Source of the DNA: Candidatus Dietzia intestinipullorum
GTDB taxonomy: Bacteria; Actinomycetota; Actinomycetes; Mycobacteriales; Mycobacteriaceae
Assembly (NCBI GenBank): GCA_019119635.1
Contig: DWWP01000014.1
Location: 35,761 to 99,760 of the forward strand
Direction of reading: 5' to 3'
DNA: 64,000 nt
A program made the position numbers and the translations under genes. Shown here piece after piece: positions 17,315-25,760 of this stretch. The notes beneath the pieces were generated by a model. It did no database searches. It was not told the origin of the DNA and was given only the letters and a program-made list of their open reading frames with translations. The first letter of the stretch is position 1; each line of letters starts with the position of its first letter.

Positions 17315-17629
17315 GAAGCTACGGTACCGTAACTTACGGTCCCGTAGGTAGTGCTGTGCCGGAGATTCTTCGAGCGGCCCTGTCCCGATCTCCTCTTCGG
17401 CCCTGCCCCGGCCTCCACTCCGGTCCCGTCGGCGCCACGGGGTCGAACGGTGTTGCGCATCACAGTGGCGCCCGGCTGCGGCGCCCTGACCTGCCGGGAC
17501 GGGTGCCGACCACGCTCTGGAAGTCACGGTTGTGTAACGTCAGGCGGGTTCGGGGCGACAGAGAAGTCGACGTACGCCACAGCGCGGCCCGATCGCCGTG
17601 CTGACACAGGAACTACAAGGGGACCCATC
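17315..17629. other. intergenic region (315 bp) between desaturase and small peptide
   Basis: It holds the desaturase promoter/operator (17320-17346) and, toward 17629, the promoter and leader of the 45-residue peptide gene. Open frames crossing it are short and have atypical composition. No RNA gene recognised. Confidence 0.5.
17320..17346. promoter_or_regulatory. tandem palindromic operator over the desaturase promoter
   Basis: TACGGTACCGTA at 17320-17331 is a perfect 12-bp palindrome. TACGGTCCCGTA at 17335-17346 is the same site with one mismatch, centred 15 bp away. On the minus strand the -10 hexamer TACCGT, six bases before the ATG, is part of the first palindrome, so a bound regulator would cover the promoter and the start of the leaderless gene. 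A TetR-type repressor that senses acyl-CoA is the likely binder (inference). Confidence 0.65.
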
Positions 17630-17767
17630 ATGAGCGAGCAGGGCAGCAACGCCAACGAGATCTTCCTGCAGGCCATTCAGCCTGTCGTGGACATCTTCTG
17701 GACCATGGTGTGGTCCGCGACGGGCTCCACGCTGAGCGTGCCGCGCCCGACCGCGCCGCAGGCCTGA
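17630..17767 (+). CDS. 45-residue small protein, unknown function
   Basis: Begins MSEQGSNANEIFLQAIQP and continues with a hydrophobic, tryptophan-containing segment VVDIFWTMVWSATGSTLS, then a Pro-rich end. AAGGGGA is five to seven bases before the ATG, a strong ribosome site, and the gene has its own terminator at 17809-17853. No signal peptide and no family recognised. The size, hydrophobic centre and lack of a signal peptide recall the ~45-residue corynebacterial porin peptides (PorA/PorH), but there is no sequence identity I can point to. Its last codons lie inside a 23-bp tandem DNA duplication. Confidence 0.65.
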   Translation: MSEQGSNANEIFLQAIQPVVDIFWTMVWSATGSTLSVPRPTAPQA

Positions 17768-17804
17768 CCGGACTGCGCCGCCAGGCCTGACCGGACTGCG
17801 CCGC
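17759..17804. repeat. perfect 23-bp tandem duplication
   Basis: The unit CAGGCCTGACCGGACTGCGC + CGC occurs twice head to tail (17759-17781 and 17782-17804). The first copy contains the last codons and stop codon (TGA) of the small peptide gene, so the second copy carries a second in-phase-looking but untranslated end. It looks like a recent slippage event. Confidence 0.8.
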
Positions 17805-17808
17805 GCGA

Positions 17809-17853
17809 ACGGCCCGCCTCACTGACCCGGATCGGGTCGGCGAGGCGGGCCGT
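17809..17853. terminator. bidirectional terminator hairpin
   Basis: ACGGCCCGCCTC at 17809-17820 pairs with GAGGCGGGCCGT at 17842-17853; the loop has a second stem GACCCG / CGGGTC. It lies between the convergent small peptide and SDR genes and can serve both. Confidence 0.75.
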
Positions 17854-17895
17854 CGCATATTTGCCGCCGGCAGGCCTGGCCGTCAGTCCTGACCG

Positions 17896-18756
17896 TCAGA
17901 GCCCGAACTTCTCGCTGCCGCCGAGGTCGACCGGGATCGACGCGCCGGTGATGCCGGCGCCGACGTCGCTGCACAGGTAGAGCGCCATCGAGGCGATCGC
18001 GGACGCTTCGATCCACGGCTCCGGCATCTGGTTCATCCCGCTGAAGGTCTCCGCCGTGTCCTCGAGGGTGCTGCCCGTGCCGCCGGTCATCATGGCGATC
18101 ATCGACGGGTTGTCGATCATCGGCGTGCGCACGTTCCCGGGGTGGATCGAGTTGCAGCGGACGCCGGAGAAGCCGAGCTCGCCGGCCAGCGCCTTCGCGA
18201 GTCCCCGGATCGCCCACTTCGACGCGCCGTAGCTGGCGGTGAACGACCCGCCACGCAGCGCGACCATCGAGCTGATGAGGACGACTGCCCCGCCCCGCCC
18301 GGTGGCGAGGATGTGGGGGATCGCCACCGTCGTGGTCACCCAGGTGCCCTTGAGGTTGATGTCCAGGGTGCTGTCCCATTCTTCCTCCGAGCGTTCCCAC
18401 GACGCGCCCGGCGCCGGCGAGACGCCGGCGTTGGCGATGACGAAGTCGAGTCCGCCCAGCTCGGCGACGCCGTCGTCGACAGCCGCCTGCATCCCCGGCA
18501 GATCGCGGACGTCCACCTCGCCCGTGACACAGCGGCGGCCCAGTGCGCGGACGGCCTCGGCGGTCTCCTCGAGTTCCGCGCCGTCGGCCATCGGGTAGGG
18601 GACCGTGTCGATATCGCGACAGAGGTCCAGTGCGATCACGTCACAGCCCGCCGCGGCGAACGCTTCGCAATGTGCTCGTCCCTGGCCTCGTGCGGCGCCG
18701 GTGACCAGCACGACCTTTCCTGACAGGTCCGGCGGGGTGGTGGCTGGATGGGGCAT
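17896..18756 (-). CDS. mycofactocin-type SDR oxidoreductase
   Basis: A 286-residue short-chain dehydrogenase. The cofactor motif is TGAARGQGRAHCEAFAAAG near residues 20-38, followed by DVIALDLCRD; the catalytic Ser and Tyr-x3-Lys are in LISSMVALRG and SYGASKWA. The insertion between strands 2 and 3 (VPYPMADGAELEETAEAVR) is diagnostic of the mycofactocin-coupled SDR group, which keeps NAD tightly bound and passes electrons to the redox cofactor mycofactocin. Mycofactocin biosynthesis genes are not in this window. The ribosome site GGAGGAG is eight bases before the ATG. Substrate unknown (alcohols and carveol are known for relatives). Confidence 0.85.
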   Translation of the reverse strand: MPHPATTPPDLSGKVVLVTGAARGQGRAHCEAFAAAGCDVIALDLCRDIDTVPYPMADGAELEETAEAVRALGRRCVTGEVDVRDLPGMQAAVDDGVAELGGLDFVIANAGVSPAPGASWERSEEEWDSTLDINLKGTWVTTTVAIPHILATGRGGAVVLISSMVALRGGSFTASYGASKWAIRGLAKALAGELGFSGVRCNSIHPGNVRTPMIDNPSMIAMMTGGTGSTLEDTAETFSGMNQMPEPWIEASAIASMALYLCSDVGAGITGASIPVDLGGSEKFGL

Positions 18757-18839
18757 GGGCGGGGTCTCCTCCGATGTGCGGTCGTGCCGGCTCCGGCATG
18801 CTGGAAGTCACGTAGACGACCAGATAGGTAGTGATCATC

Positions 18840-20246
18840 ATGCTGCAACGGACACTTGTTCTAGTGGATACTTCATATCTACTCGCCAGCTTCTACAACT
18901 CGTGGGACGAGGGCGCGAGGGGGCAGTTGGAGATTTCCCTCGCCACGGTCGTGCACCGGATCGACCAGGTTGCGCACGGTCTGGTCGATCAGCCCGTACA
19001 GAGGCAGAACTGGTACGACGGGATCCCGGATTCGGGGCCGCACCGTTACCAGCGCACGCTGCGCGTTATCGAAGGGGTCCAGCTCCGGGCGGGGCAGCTC
19101 ATCGAGTGGGGTGATCGGCGGACCCAGAAGGCCGTCGACACGCTTCTCGTGGCGGACATGATCCAGGCTGCCTACCGCGGGCACTGTTCCGACATGGTGC
19201 TGGTGACCGGCGATGCGGACATGATCCCGGGCGTGCGGGTGGCCGTGGACGCGGGGGTCCGGATGCACCTGGTGGGCTTCGGGTGGGACTCCATTTCCTC
19301 TGCGCTCCGCCACGCGTGTGACACCACCACGGTGCTCGAGCCGCGCACCGATTTCCATGACGCGATGCAGATCCGCGTGCTCGAGGGGCCGATCCCGCCC
19401 AAGGTGCGGGCGACCCCGGCGCGCCCGGCGCATCCCGGGGACGAGGGGCACGAACCCGAGGTCGATGAGGCCGTCGGGATGGTCGGGGTGGACCTCCGCT
19501 CCGACCGGGCGGCCGCGACGTCCGTGGCCGACGAAGCCCGACTCACCGTTGCCGACGAGGAGCGCGCCGCGGACGCCGAGGAGCTCGCCGCCGACGAGCA
19601 GGACTGCGCCACGATCGCCGAGACCGGCCGTCCCGGGCCTCCGACGCCCGCCACCGTCGCGGCGGCCACCGCGCCGGGGCAGACTTCCGGCCCGCAGGCC
19701 CCCGGCACACCGAAGCCCGGACCGCAGGCCCCCGGCCGGACTCCCGGCCCGACCCCGGACTCCTCGGCGGGCGCGCCCTCGGCCGGCGGTGCGGCGGCGG
19801 GCAAGGAGTCAGCAGGCAAGGCGGCCGTAGACAAGGCTTCCGGTGGCACCGCCACCGCCCGCGCCGCCACCGGCAAGTCCGGAGCCGCCGGTCAGGCCGG
19901 CGAGCCTGCTCGCCCGAGCCCGTCGATGATGGCACCGCATCGTCGTCCGTTGCGGTCCAAGTTCGTGCCGCTCTCGGAGGAGGTGTGGACCTCGTCGGGG
20001 GAGCAGACGCCCTTCGACGTGGGCCAGCAGTACGCCGCCTGGTGGTATGAGCAGGCGGCGTCGGAGGAGCAACGCGATCAGGCGCATCTCCTCTCCGGCG
20101 GGGGTTTGCCGCACGAGGTGGATCGCCCGTTGCTGCAGTTCGCATGCCAGATGCTCAACGAGTTCACGCTCACCGAAGCCCAGCGGGTCCGCCTGCGGGA
20201 CGGGTTCCACGAGGGGATCCGCACCGTGCTGCTCAAGCACCGCTGA
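18840..20246 (+). CDS. NYN-domain (PIN-like RNase) protein with Ala/Pro-rich linker
   Basis: Residues ~5-165 are a NYN domain of the PIN-like nuclease fold: the first acidic strand LVLVDTSYLLASF, then KAVDTLLVADMIQ and LVTGDADMIPGVRVA, which supply the acidic residues that bind metal. Residues ~200-350 are Ala/Pro/Gly/Glu-rich and probably disordered. A conserved C-terminal domain (~365-468) contains WYEQAASEEQRDQAHLLSGG and ends in HEGIRTVLLKHR. Such proteins are suspected RNases acting on tRNA or rRNA. Start could be the ATG at 18840 or the GTG at 18831; neither has a clear ribosome site. Divergent from the SDR gene. Confidence 0.85.
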   Translation: MLQRTLVLVDTSYLLASFYNSWDEGARGQLEISLATVVHRIDQVAHGLVDQPVQRQNWYDGIPDSGPHRYQRTLRVIEGVQLRAGQLIEWGDRRTQKAVDTLLVADMIQAAYRGHCSDMVLVTGDADMIPGVRVAVDAGVRMHLVGFGWDSISSALRHACDTTTVLEPRTDFHDAMQIRVLEGPIPPKVRATPARPAHPGDEGHEPEVDEAVGMVGVDLRSDRAAATSVADEARLTVADEERAADAEELAADEQDCATIAETGRPGPPTPATVAAATAPGQTSGPQAPGTPKPGPQAPGRTPGPTPDSSAGAPSAGGAAAGKESAGKAAVDKASGGTATARAATGKSGAAGQAGEPARPSPSMMAPHRRPLRSKFVPLSEEVWTSSGEQTPFDVGQQYAAWWYEQAASEEQRDQAHLLSGGGLPHEVDRPLLQFACQMLNEFTLTEAQRVRLRDGFHEGIRTVLLKHR

Positions 20247-20271
20247 GTCCGGCGCGGATCGCGCTACCGAC

Positions 20272-21993
20272 TCAGAAGGGCGGCGGATCGAGGTCGGGGT
20301 CGGCCCGGTCCGGTCGCTCGGGGCGCTCGGGGCGATCTGGGCGATTTGCCGGCGTCGACTGAGCGGCGTCGAGCGTCTGCTGGCGTTCGGCGGCGACCCG
20401 GCGCGCGCGTCGGTACCAGTGCGTGCTCTCCGGCCGGTGTGTCGACGCCGAGCGTGGGACGGACTCGTCGTCGAGTTCTCGCCAGCGCGCCAAGGGGCCG
20501 TCGGGCCGTGTGGTCAGGGTGAGGCCACTGCTGGTGCTGACGGACAACGTCCCGTCTCGGGAGAGGCGGTATCGCCAGTCGTGGAAGGTCTTTAGTCGGT
20601 GATGCCGCCGACACAGACACATCAGGTTTGCTTCCGAGGTGGGGCCGCCGCGCGGGGGATCGGAGTGACTGAAGGGGCGCACGTGGTCCACATCGCAGTT
20701 TTCGGCGGGTTCTGAGCAGCCGGGGTGTCGGCAGGTGCCGTCTCGGAGCCGGACCCTGCGGGCGAGTTCCGCGCTGATGCGGTAGCGACGTCGTCCGCCG
20801 GCGGTGTCCGACGACCCGGGCGTGGAGTCGGGCAGCGTGATGTTGGCGCCGACGCTGCGACTCAGCAGAGCGATGAGCGCGTCGATCGCGGCGGGCCCGC
20901 TCCGAGGGAAGTAGACCTCGGGCTCGTCGTCGGGGCCGCGCGGGGCCAGCACGGTGATGACGGGGCGGATCAGCGGGGCGATGGCGGCCCCGTGCCTTGC
21001 GGCGGCGCCTGCGCGAACGCCCGCGCCCGGGCCTGCATGCCCGGCTGCACGGCCGACCTCGTCGTCGGTCCCGGTCCCGAGGAGCGCCCCGATGAGTGCG
21101 TCGGCCCGACGCTCGCCGTTGCTGCGTTCGCCGAGGAGGGGGATCGCGTCGTGCGATGCGGCCCCGGTCCCGGGATCGCCCGCGGTGTCGGAGTTGCCGG
21201 CTGCCGCTGCCATGCCGGCTGCCGCTGCTATGTCTGCGGCCGCAGACTTGCGTGCCGCCTTCTCGCGCGCGACCTCCGCGGAGGCCGCGCTGTCGAGGGC
21301 GGCACTGATCGTGGACGCCTCGACCGCGGTCAGGTGAGCCGTGAGGTCTGCCATGCCGTCGGGCTTGCGGCGGATGCTGACGTTCCGCTCGCGGGCGGCG
21401 GCGGCGCGGCGGGCCCGGATGCCGATCGGGTCGTGCGCGGCGATGATCTGGTCGGTGCGCGACAGGATCGCATTGCGTCCGGGGCGCTCACCCGCGGCGA
21501 GGGCGGCGAGGAGCCAGTCGACCACTGCCTGCTGGACGGCCCTGCGTACGGTGGAGTCCACGGTGCGCATGTGGCTTGCCAGCATCCCTGCGGTGCGCTC
21601 ATCCAGCCTGCCCGATTCCATCGCGGAGAGCAGCGCCGGGAAGTTCTCGACCAGGTTCACGGCGAGGGTGAGCATCGCTGACGTGCGGCGCTGGTGCACG
21701 CCGAAGTGGGCGACGAGTTCCGCGCACGCGACCGTGAACGGATCGAGCACCGCGTGGTCAGGCCGGTTGCGGCCGAAGGGCCCGCCGTCACCGGGCGTGT
21801 CGAGGTAGTTCTCGGGATCGAGGTGGCCGGCCTCGACGTCGCGCTCGAACTGCTCGTCCTCGCACAGTTGATGCAGGGCATAGCAGGCGCGCAGGCGTGC
21901 GGCCGAGGCCCGGTTCTCAGCCTGTAGCGCGTCGAGTGCTGCGCGCCCGGCCGCCGACAGTTCGGCGCTCACCGTCTCGCTCATCCGCTCCAC
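20272..21993 (-). CDS. DUF222 / HNH endonuclease-domain protein (13E12 type)
   Basis: The N-terminal two-thirds fit DUF222 (RLRACYALHQLCE ... CAELVAHFGVHQRRTSAMLTL ... RPGRNAILSRTD), interrupted by an Ala/Gly-rich insert at ~255-345. The C-terminal part is an HNH nuclease: CRHPGCSEPAENCDVDHVRP with the first His in the DHVRPF context, then NLMCLCRRHHRLKTFHDW. Two Cys pairs can bind structural zinc. The family is multicopy in many actinobacteria and includes the M. tuberculosis REP13E12 genes; whether it mobilises itself or acts in DNA repair or restriction is unknown. GGGGAGG is six bases before the ATG. Single copy in this window. Confidence 0.88.
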   Translation of the reverse strand: MERMSETVSAELSAAGRAALDALQAENRASAARLRACYALHQLCEDEQFERDVEAGHLDPENYLDTPGDGGPFGRNRPDHAVLDPFTVACAELVAHFGVHQRRTSAMLTLAVNLVENFPALLSAMESGRLDERTAGMLASHMRTVDSTVRRAVQQAVVDWLLAALAAGERPGRNAILSRTDQIIAAHDPIGIRARRAAAARERNVSIRRKPDGMADLTAHLTAVEASTISAALDSAASAEVAREKAARKSAAADIAAAAGMAAAAGNSDTAGDPGTGAASHDAIPLLGERSNGERRADALIGALLGTGTDDEVGRAAGHAGPGAGVRAGAAARHGAAIAPLIRPVITVLAPRGPDDEPEVYFPRSGPAAIDALIALLSRSVGANITLPDSTPGSSDTAGGRRRYRISAELARRVRLRDGTCRHPGCSEPAENCDVDHVRPFSHSDPPRGGPTSEANLMCLCRRHHRLKTFHDWRYRLSRDGTLSVSTSSGLTLTTRPDGPLARWRELDDESVPRSASTHRPESTHWYRRARRVAAERQQTLDAAQSTPANRPDRPERPERPDRADPDLDPPPF

Positions 21994-22212
21994 CTCCCCG
22001 CTTTCCCACTGCTTCGACTCGACTGTGCGTTCGATTGATCAAACCATAGCAACGAGGTCCGACACAGTCCGTCTAGCTGCGCAGATGCGACGAAAATGCT
22101 CGGTCGGCAGGGGGTTGACGACCCGGGTGTCGCGATAGGTGACGAGTGGGACTGAGCGGACACGGCGTCGTCGGAGCCCGCCCTGACAAGGGCCCGTCAT
22201 CGGCTGTTCCGC

Positions 22213-22851
22213 TTACGGCCCGTCTCCACCGCCAGGCGTGTCAGAGACCTCTGCCCCGGAGGGGATTACTGCGCGGGGTTGGGCGGGGTCGACCGCTCCA
22301 GCCGTCGCCGCCGGCACCGGCAGTTCAGGCGCTCCCGGGTTGCGCGGCGGAGCAGGGTTCGCGATCCCGCTTTGAATCTCGGCGCGCACCGCCTCTATCG
22401 ACGACCCGTCCACGGGCTCCCAAGTCGCGAGGGTGTGCCAATTGAGCCGTGGATGGTATCGAGTTGCCATCAGGAAGGACTCGTGAGGGGCTAGTTCTCC
22501 GGAGCCGTCCCCGGAATTCTCCGACGGACCACTTGTGGCGACACGGACAGTACCGTGCAGCTCGTTGAGGAGATTCTCCTCGACTTCGGCCAGGTACACG
22601 GTCTCGGTGAGGCCACCGGCGTCTGTCTCCCCGAGTTCTTCCACCACGCGGCCTATGAAGATGTTCTGGGAAACGCTGGCGAGCACGGACGGGTCGTCCA
22701 GGTTCGCGCTGTGTGCACCTGTGAAGGACTGACTCCCGAGTGGCCCCGAGCCTTCGGGCGCGCCCGTGTGGCTGTCCGGTGAGCACGCGGTCGAGGCGAG
22801 AAGCAGGGACGCGGAAATCCCTGCGAGAAGCACCTTGTGCTTGCTGTTCAT
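22213..22851 (-). CDS. lipoprotein of unknown function
   Basis: The N-terminus MNSKHKVLLAGISASLLLAS ends in lipobox STAC (Cys23), so it is predicted to be an exported lipoprotein. The central part (NIFIGRVVEELGETDAGGLT ... TVYLAEVEENLLNELHGTVRV) looks like a beta-rich domain of the kind seen in Gram-positive proteins of unknown function, and a long Pro/Ala tail follows. GGAGATGAG precedes the ATG. Base composition is slightly lower in G+C than its neighbours. It is upstream of no gene on its strand closer than the DUF222 gene and probably a single unit. I do not recognise a family. Confidence 0.65.
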   Translation of the reverse strand: MNSKHKVLLAGISASLLLASTACSPDSHTGAPEGSGPLGSQSFTGAHSANLDDPSVLASVSQNIFIGRVVEELGETDAGGLTETVYLAEVEENLLNELHGTVRVATSGPSENSGDGSGELAPHESFLMATRYHPRLNWHTLATWEPVDGSSIEAVRAEIQSGIANPAPPRNPGAPELPVPAATAGAVDPAQPRAVIPSGAEVSDTPGGGDGP

Positions 22852-22914
22852 CTCATCTCCGACCCACGGCGACCGGCGACATCGATGCCTCTTGGTGGTG
22901 CCGGCCCGCTGCCG

Positions 22915-23868
22915 CTACTCCCGGGTGTCGCGCGGGAGGGTCGGCCCCGACGAGCCCGAGCCGCCACCCTGGTCTCCTTCGGCGGCGCCCGGAGCGGGGT
23001 GGGACGTGCCGGAGTCGTCGGCGGGGGTCGCGGCGTCGCCCTGCCCCGCATCTCCGGCGCCCTGCGCCGCCTGCCCGGTGCCCTGCCCCGCATCGCCGGT
23101 GCCCTCGCCCAGCTGGCGGTCGGCGCCCGACGAGTCCCCGGCCCCGATCCCCATGGAGGCGCGGATCTGGTCGAGCTTGGCCTTGCCTTCGGTGTCGCGG
23201 GTGAACTTCGCGGCGTCGAGCTGCGCGGTGGACGGCCCGCCGGTGGCCTCGGCCAGCTCCTGCTTGCCGAGCGCCGTCGTATAACGACCCTCGATCTTGT
23301 TGCGGATCTCGTCGAACGTGGGCGAGTTCCCCCCGCCGGATCCCTCGAGCGAGGTCATGGACTCGACGGTTTGGTGCTGCATCTCGGCCTGCGTGGCCTG
23401 GAGGAGGAGCTGGTCTTCCTGGGCCAGGGTCTCGCGCAGGCGCTGCTCGGATTCGCGGACCGCGTGCTTGGCCTGTTCGGCGGCCTGCGTGGCCTGACCG
23501 TGCAGTTGGCGGGTGTTCTCGAGGTCCTGCTCGACGGTCACCAGCTGGTTGGCCAGCTGCTCGGCCTGCGTTTCGAACCGGGCGGCCTTCTCGGCGTCGC
23601 CCTCCGCCCGCGCGGATTCGGCCACCTGCAGGGTCTGGCGGATCTGGCCCTGCGTCTCGTCGAGCTGCTTGGACTTGGTGCTCATCGCGATCTCGAGCTG
23701 CTTGGCGTTGCCGATCACCGCCGCGGCCTGATCGGCCACGTCCTTGTGTTGCTGGCGTGCGTTGTTCATGGCCTGGTGGACGAGGATCTTGGGATCGGCG
23801 TTGTCGTCCACCGACTTGTCGAGGGAGGCCTTGAGGTAGTTCCAGCCCTTGGAGAACGGGTTCGGCAT
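22915..23868 (-). CDS. pspA: PspA/IM30-family membrane stress protein
   Basis: A PspA-type coiled-coil protein of 317 residues: MPNPFSKGWNYLKASLDKSV, DPKILVHQAMNNARQQHKDV, AAAVIGNAKQLE and long heptad helices to ~190, then DEIRNKIEGRYTTALGKQEL. The match to M. tuberculosis PspA (Rv2744c) is clear from memory of its AAQVIGNQRQLE and DEVRDKIERRYANAIG segments. PspA binds stressed membranes. The C-terminal ~75 residues are Gly/Gln/Asp-rich and specific to this lineage. The regulator ClgR and Rv2743c-like partner of the mycobacterial psp system are not adjacent; a conserved hypothetical gene lies 40 bp upstream. Start at 23868 is chosen over one five codons earlier by homology (MPNPF). Confidence 0.9.
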   Translation of the reverse strand: MPNPFSKGWNYLKASLDKSVDDNADPKILVHQAMNNARQQHKDVADQAAAVIGNAKQLEIAMSTKSKQLDETQGQIRQTLQVAESARAEGDAEKAARFETQAEQLANQLVTVEQDLENTRQLHGQATQAAEQAKHAVRESEQRLRETLAQEDQLLLQATQAEMQHQTVESMTSLEGSGGGNSPTFDEIRNKIEGRYTTALGKQELAEATGGPSTAQLDAAKFTRDTEGKAKLDQIRASMGIGAGDSSGADRQLGEGTGDAGQGTGQAAQGAGDAGQGDAATPADDSGTSHPAPGAAEGDQGGGSGSSGPTLPRDTRE

Positions 23869-23908
23869 GACGGTGGTCCTCAACTGTTGACGACGACGAG
23901 TGGTGCTT

Positions 23909-25411
23909 CTACCTCTTGACGGTACCGAGCAACGCGGCCACCGGCAGCGCGGTCCGCGGCAGGTACGGCTGACGCCACAGGCCGCCGGAGGCGGCGCCGG
24001 CGGACTCGTGCTCCCACTGGACGCCGACCTCGGGCCGTCCCACGTTGAGGTCGTGGACGAGCAGCGCGGCGAGCAGGGCGGAGGACGTCTCCGGCTGGAA
24101 GATCTCGATGCCGAACGCCCCGGCGCCCTTGTAGGTGCTGGCGAGGATCTTGTTCTTGGTCACCGAGTAGGTGTCGGTGGCCGGGGCGACGGTGACCGAC
24201 ACGGTGTGGCCGTCGGCGAAGGCAGTGGTGGCGCGCCAGCGCTGGACCCGCTTGGCCAGCGTGTAGTTGGGGCCCTGCTGTGGGACCAGGGCGTCGTGGA
24301 CCGCCGGGCCGCTGCCCTTCTCGTAGTTGCGGTGGAAGACCTTCTGGCCGGTGAGTGTGCCGACGATCTTCTTGACGTCGGTCGGTTTGCGCGCGGCCAG
24401 CGCCGCGTCGGAGGCCTCCCGCACGTCGGAGGGGACGACGAAGGTGTCCATGGGGGTGGCGATGTAGGCGAGCGCATCGGCGGTGCCGTCGGCCAGGAGG
24501 TCGACGACGAGGGCGTCGGCCGCCGACGACAACCGGACGTGGGTGCCACCGTCCGCGTAGAAGTAGCTGCCCACCGTGAGCGGGGCGGGGGCGGCGGCCC
24601 GGGCCCACGCGGCGATCTCGGGGAGCTGCGTGAGCAGGTCGACCCCCGGGCGGCCGTCGGGGCCTGTGGGGATGTGCAGCCGGCCCGCGTACGTGTCCGC
24701 TTCGGCGCGGAAGCGCTCCCAGGCGGGGCTCGACGGCAGGTCCACGCCCAGGACGTCGGCGCCCCAGCGCAGCAACTGGCGCGCCGGGCCCATCTCCGAG
24801 CCCAGGCCCAGGACGAGCATGCTGCGGCCGGACATCCGGAGCCACTCGGGGTGTTCCTGCACCCGGCGGAGGGCGTCGGCGCAGCTCGGCTCGATCACGC
24901 CGTCGTGGACCCAGCGGTCGAGCTGTCGGCTCAGTGCCGCGCCGGTGAGCTCTTCACCTCGGTAGGGGATCGAGAGTTCCTCCACCGGGGTCGCCTTGCC
25001 CTCGATCGTCTCGGTCGACGGGGTGGGGGAGGGGGTGTCGACGACGGCGAGGTAGTCCTTCATCGGCGTCTCGACGGTCTCTCCGTCGACGGTGTGGACT
25101 CCGACCATCCGGGTCTGGAGCTCCTCGAGTGCGGTGCGGGCGACCTCGTCCCACGCGTCCGAGTCGGTGACGCCCACGCTGACCAGCTCCGTGAAGGGGG
25201 CGATGTAGCCCTTGCGCCAGTCCTTGATGCGGTAGACGCGGTCGGCGGCCGCGGGGTCGACGGTGCGGAGGGCTTCGGCGACCACGTGCTTGGCCAATTG
25301 GCCCGTGGAGCGGTTGCCGGCGGCGTCGGCGGGGAACTGGACGCCGGTGGCCGGGGTCGCGGTGGCGCCCGTTCCGGTATCGCGTGCGTTGGTCTGGCTG
25401 GTCCGGGTCAT
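23909..25411 (-). CDS. conserved hypothetical protein with Rossmann-like segment
   Basis: A 500-residue soluble-looking protein I cannot assign. The middle holds SMLVLGLGSEMGPARQLLRW followed by GADVLGVDLPSS, a glycine-rich strand-turn-helix and acidic second strand resembling nucleotide or SAM binding. The segment YFYADGGTHVRL and RKPTDVKKIVGTLTG with KVFHRNYEKGSG are also strongly patterned. There is no signal peptide or membrane helix. The start at 25411 follows a GGAGC ribosome site; a longer frame to 25567 crosses the putative CRP site and is rejected. It sits directly upstream of pspA, 40 bp apart, so both may share a promoter. Confidence 0.6.
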   Translation of the reverse strand: MTRTSQTNARDTGTGATATPATGVQFPADAAGNRSTGQLAKHVVAEALRTVDPAAADRVYRIKDWRKGYIAPFTELVSVGVTDSDAWDEVARTALEELQTRMVGVHTVDGETVETPMKDYLAVVDTPSPTPSTETIEGKATPVEELSIPYRGEELTGAALSRQLDRWVHDGVIEPSCADALRRVQEHPEWLRMSGRSMLVLGLGSEMGPARQLLRWGADVLGVDLPSSPAWERFRAEADTYAGRLHIPTGPDGRPGVDLLTQLPEIAAWARAAAPAPLTVGSYFYADGGTHVRLSSAADALVVDLLADGTADALAYIATPMDTFVVPSDVREASDAALAARKPTDVKKIVGTLTGQKVFHRNYEKGSGPAVHDALVPQQGPNYTLAKRVQRWRATTAFADGHTVSVTVAPATDTYSVTKNKILASTYKGAGAFGIEIFQPETSSALLAALLVHDLNVGRPEVGVQWEHESAGAASGGLWRQPYLPRTALPVAALLGTVKR

Positions 25412-25760
25412 GGGTGCTCCTGGCGTCGGGTGCGGTGACACGAGGATAACCTCATGTTTGGCTCCGGGGCGTGCACCCGAGCGGGCTGAGTCGCACTGAA
25501 CTCTGTCCGGCAGTCGAAAAGTGACACAGATCACCGGAGCGCGATCGGACTTGAATTTGTTGATCACTGTTTACTCTGGGTCCCCGCATAGCGCGAGGTC
25601 GGCTCTTGAGAAGTGTTGGGGCGCAACAAATAGATTTTCTAACTGGGAAAATGCTGCCGAGCATGCGACTGGGTGGTTCCTGTGAAAAACCCATACTTTG
25701 CGTAACAACCGCACGAAACTTGCCGATACAGTGACGACACGATCCGACGGTCGCGGTTTC
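25412..25760. other. intergenic regulatory region (~350 bp), relatively AT-rich
   Basis: It contains the divergent promoters of the hypothetical-pspA unit and of the acidic repeat protein. A CRP/GlxR-like site is at 25521-25534. On the plus strand CATACT at 25692-25697 is a good -10 candidate. The stretch 25555-25700 is clearly richer in A+T than its neighbours. No gene seen. Confidence 0.5.
25521..25534. promoter_or_regulatory. CRP/GlxR-like binding site
   Basis: GTGACACAGATCAC keeps the core GTGA-N6-TCAC of the actinobacterial CRP/GlxR consensus TGTGA-N6-TCACA. It lies 110 bp upstream of the start of the hypothetical-pspA unit and about 170 bp upstream of the -10 of the opposite gene. One site of this quality is expected by chance now and then. 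Confidence 0.45.

Noticed and set aside
17517..18812. A 12-base identical word CTGGAAGTCACG in two promoter regions (17517-17528 and 18801-18812)
   Set aside because: In 64 kb many 12-base words recur by chance; there is no shared function or further matching sequence around them.
20272..21993. A mobile element around the DUF222/HNH gene
   Set aside because: There are no flanking terminal repeats, target duplications or partner genes, so it is treated as a resident gene.
25698..25760. Start of the acidic repeat protein at the TTG 25698
   Set aside because: TTG without a ribosome site, and the extra 21 residues would precede the signal peptide; ATG 25761 is more natural, though the GTG at 25731 cannot be excluded.
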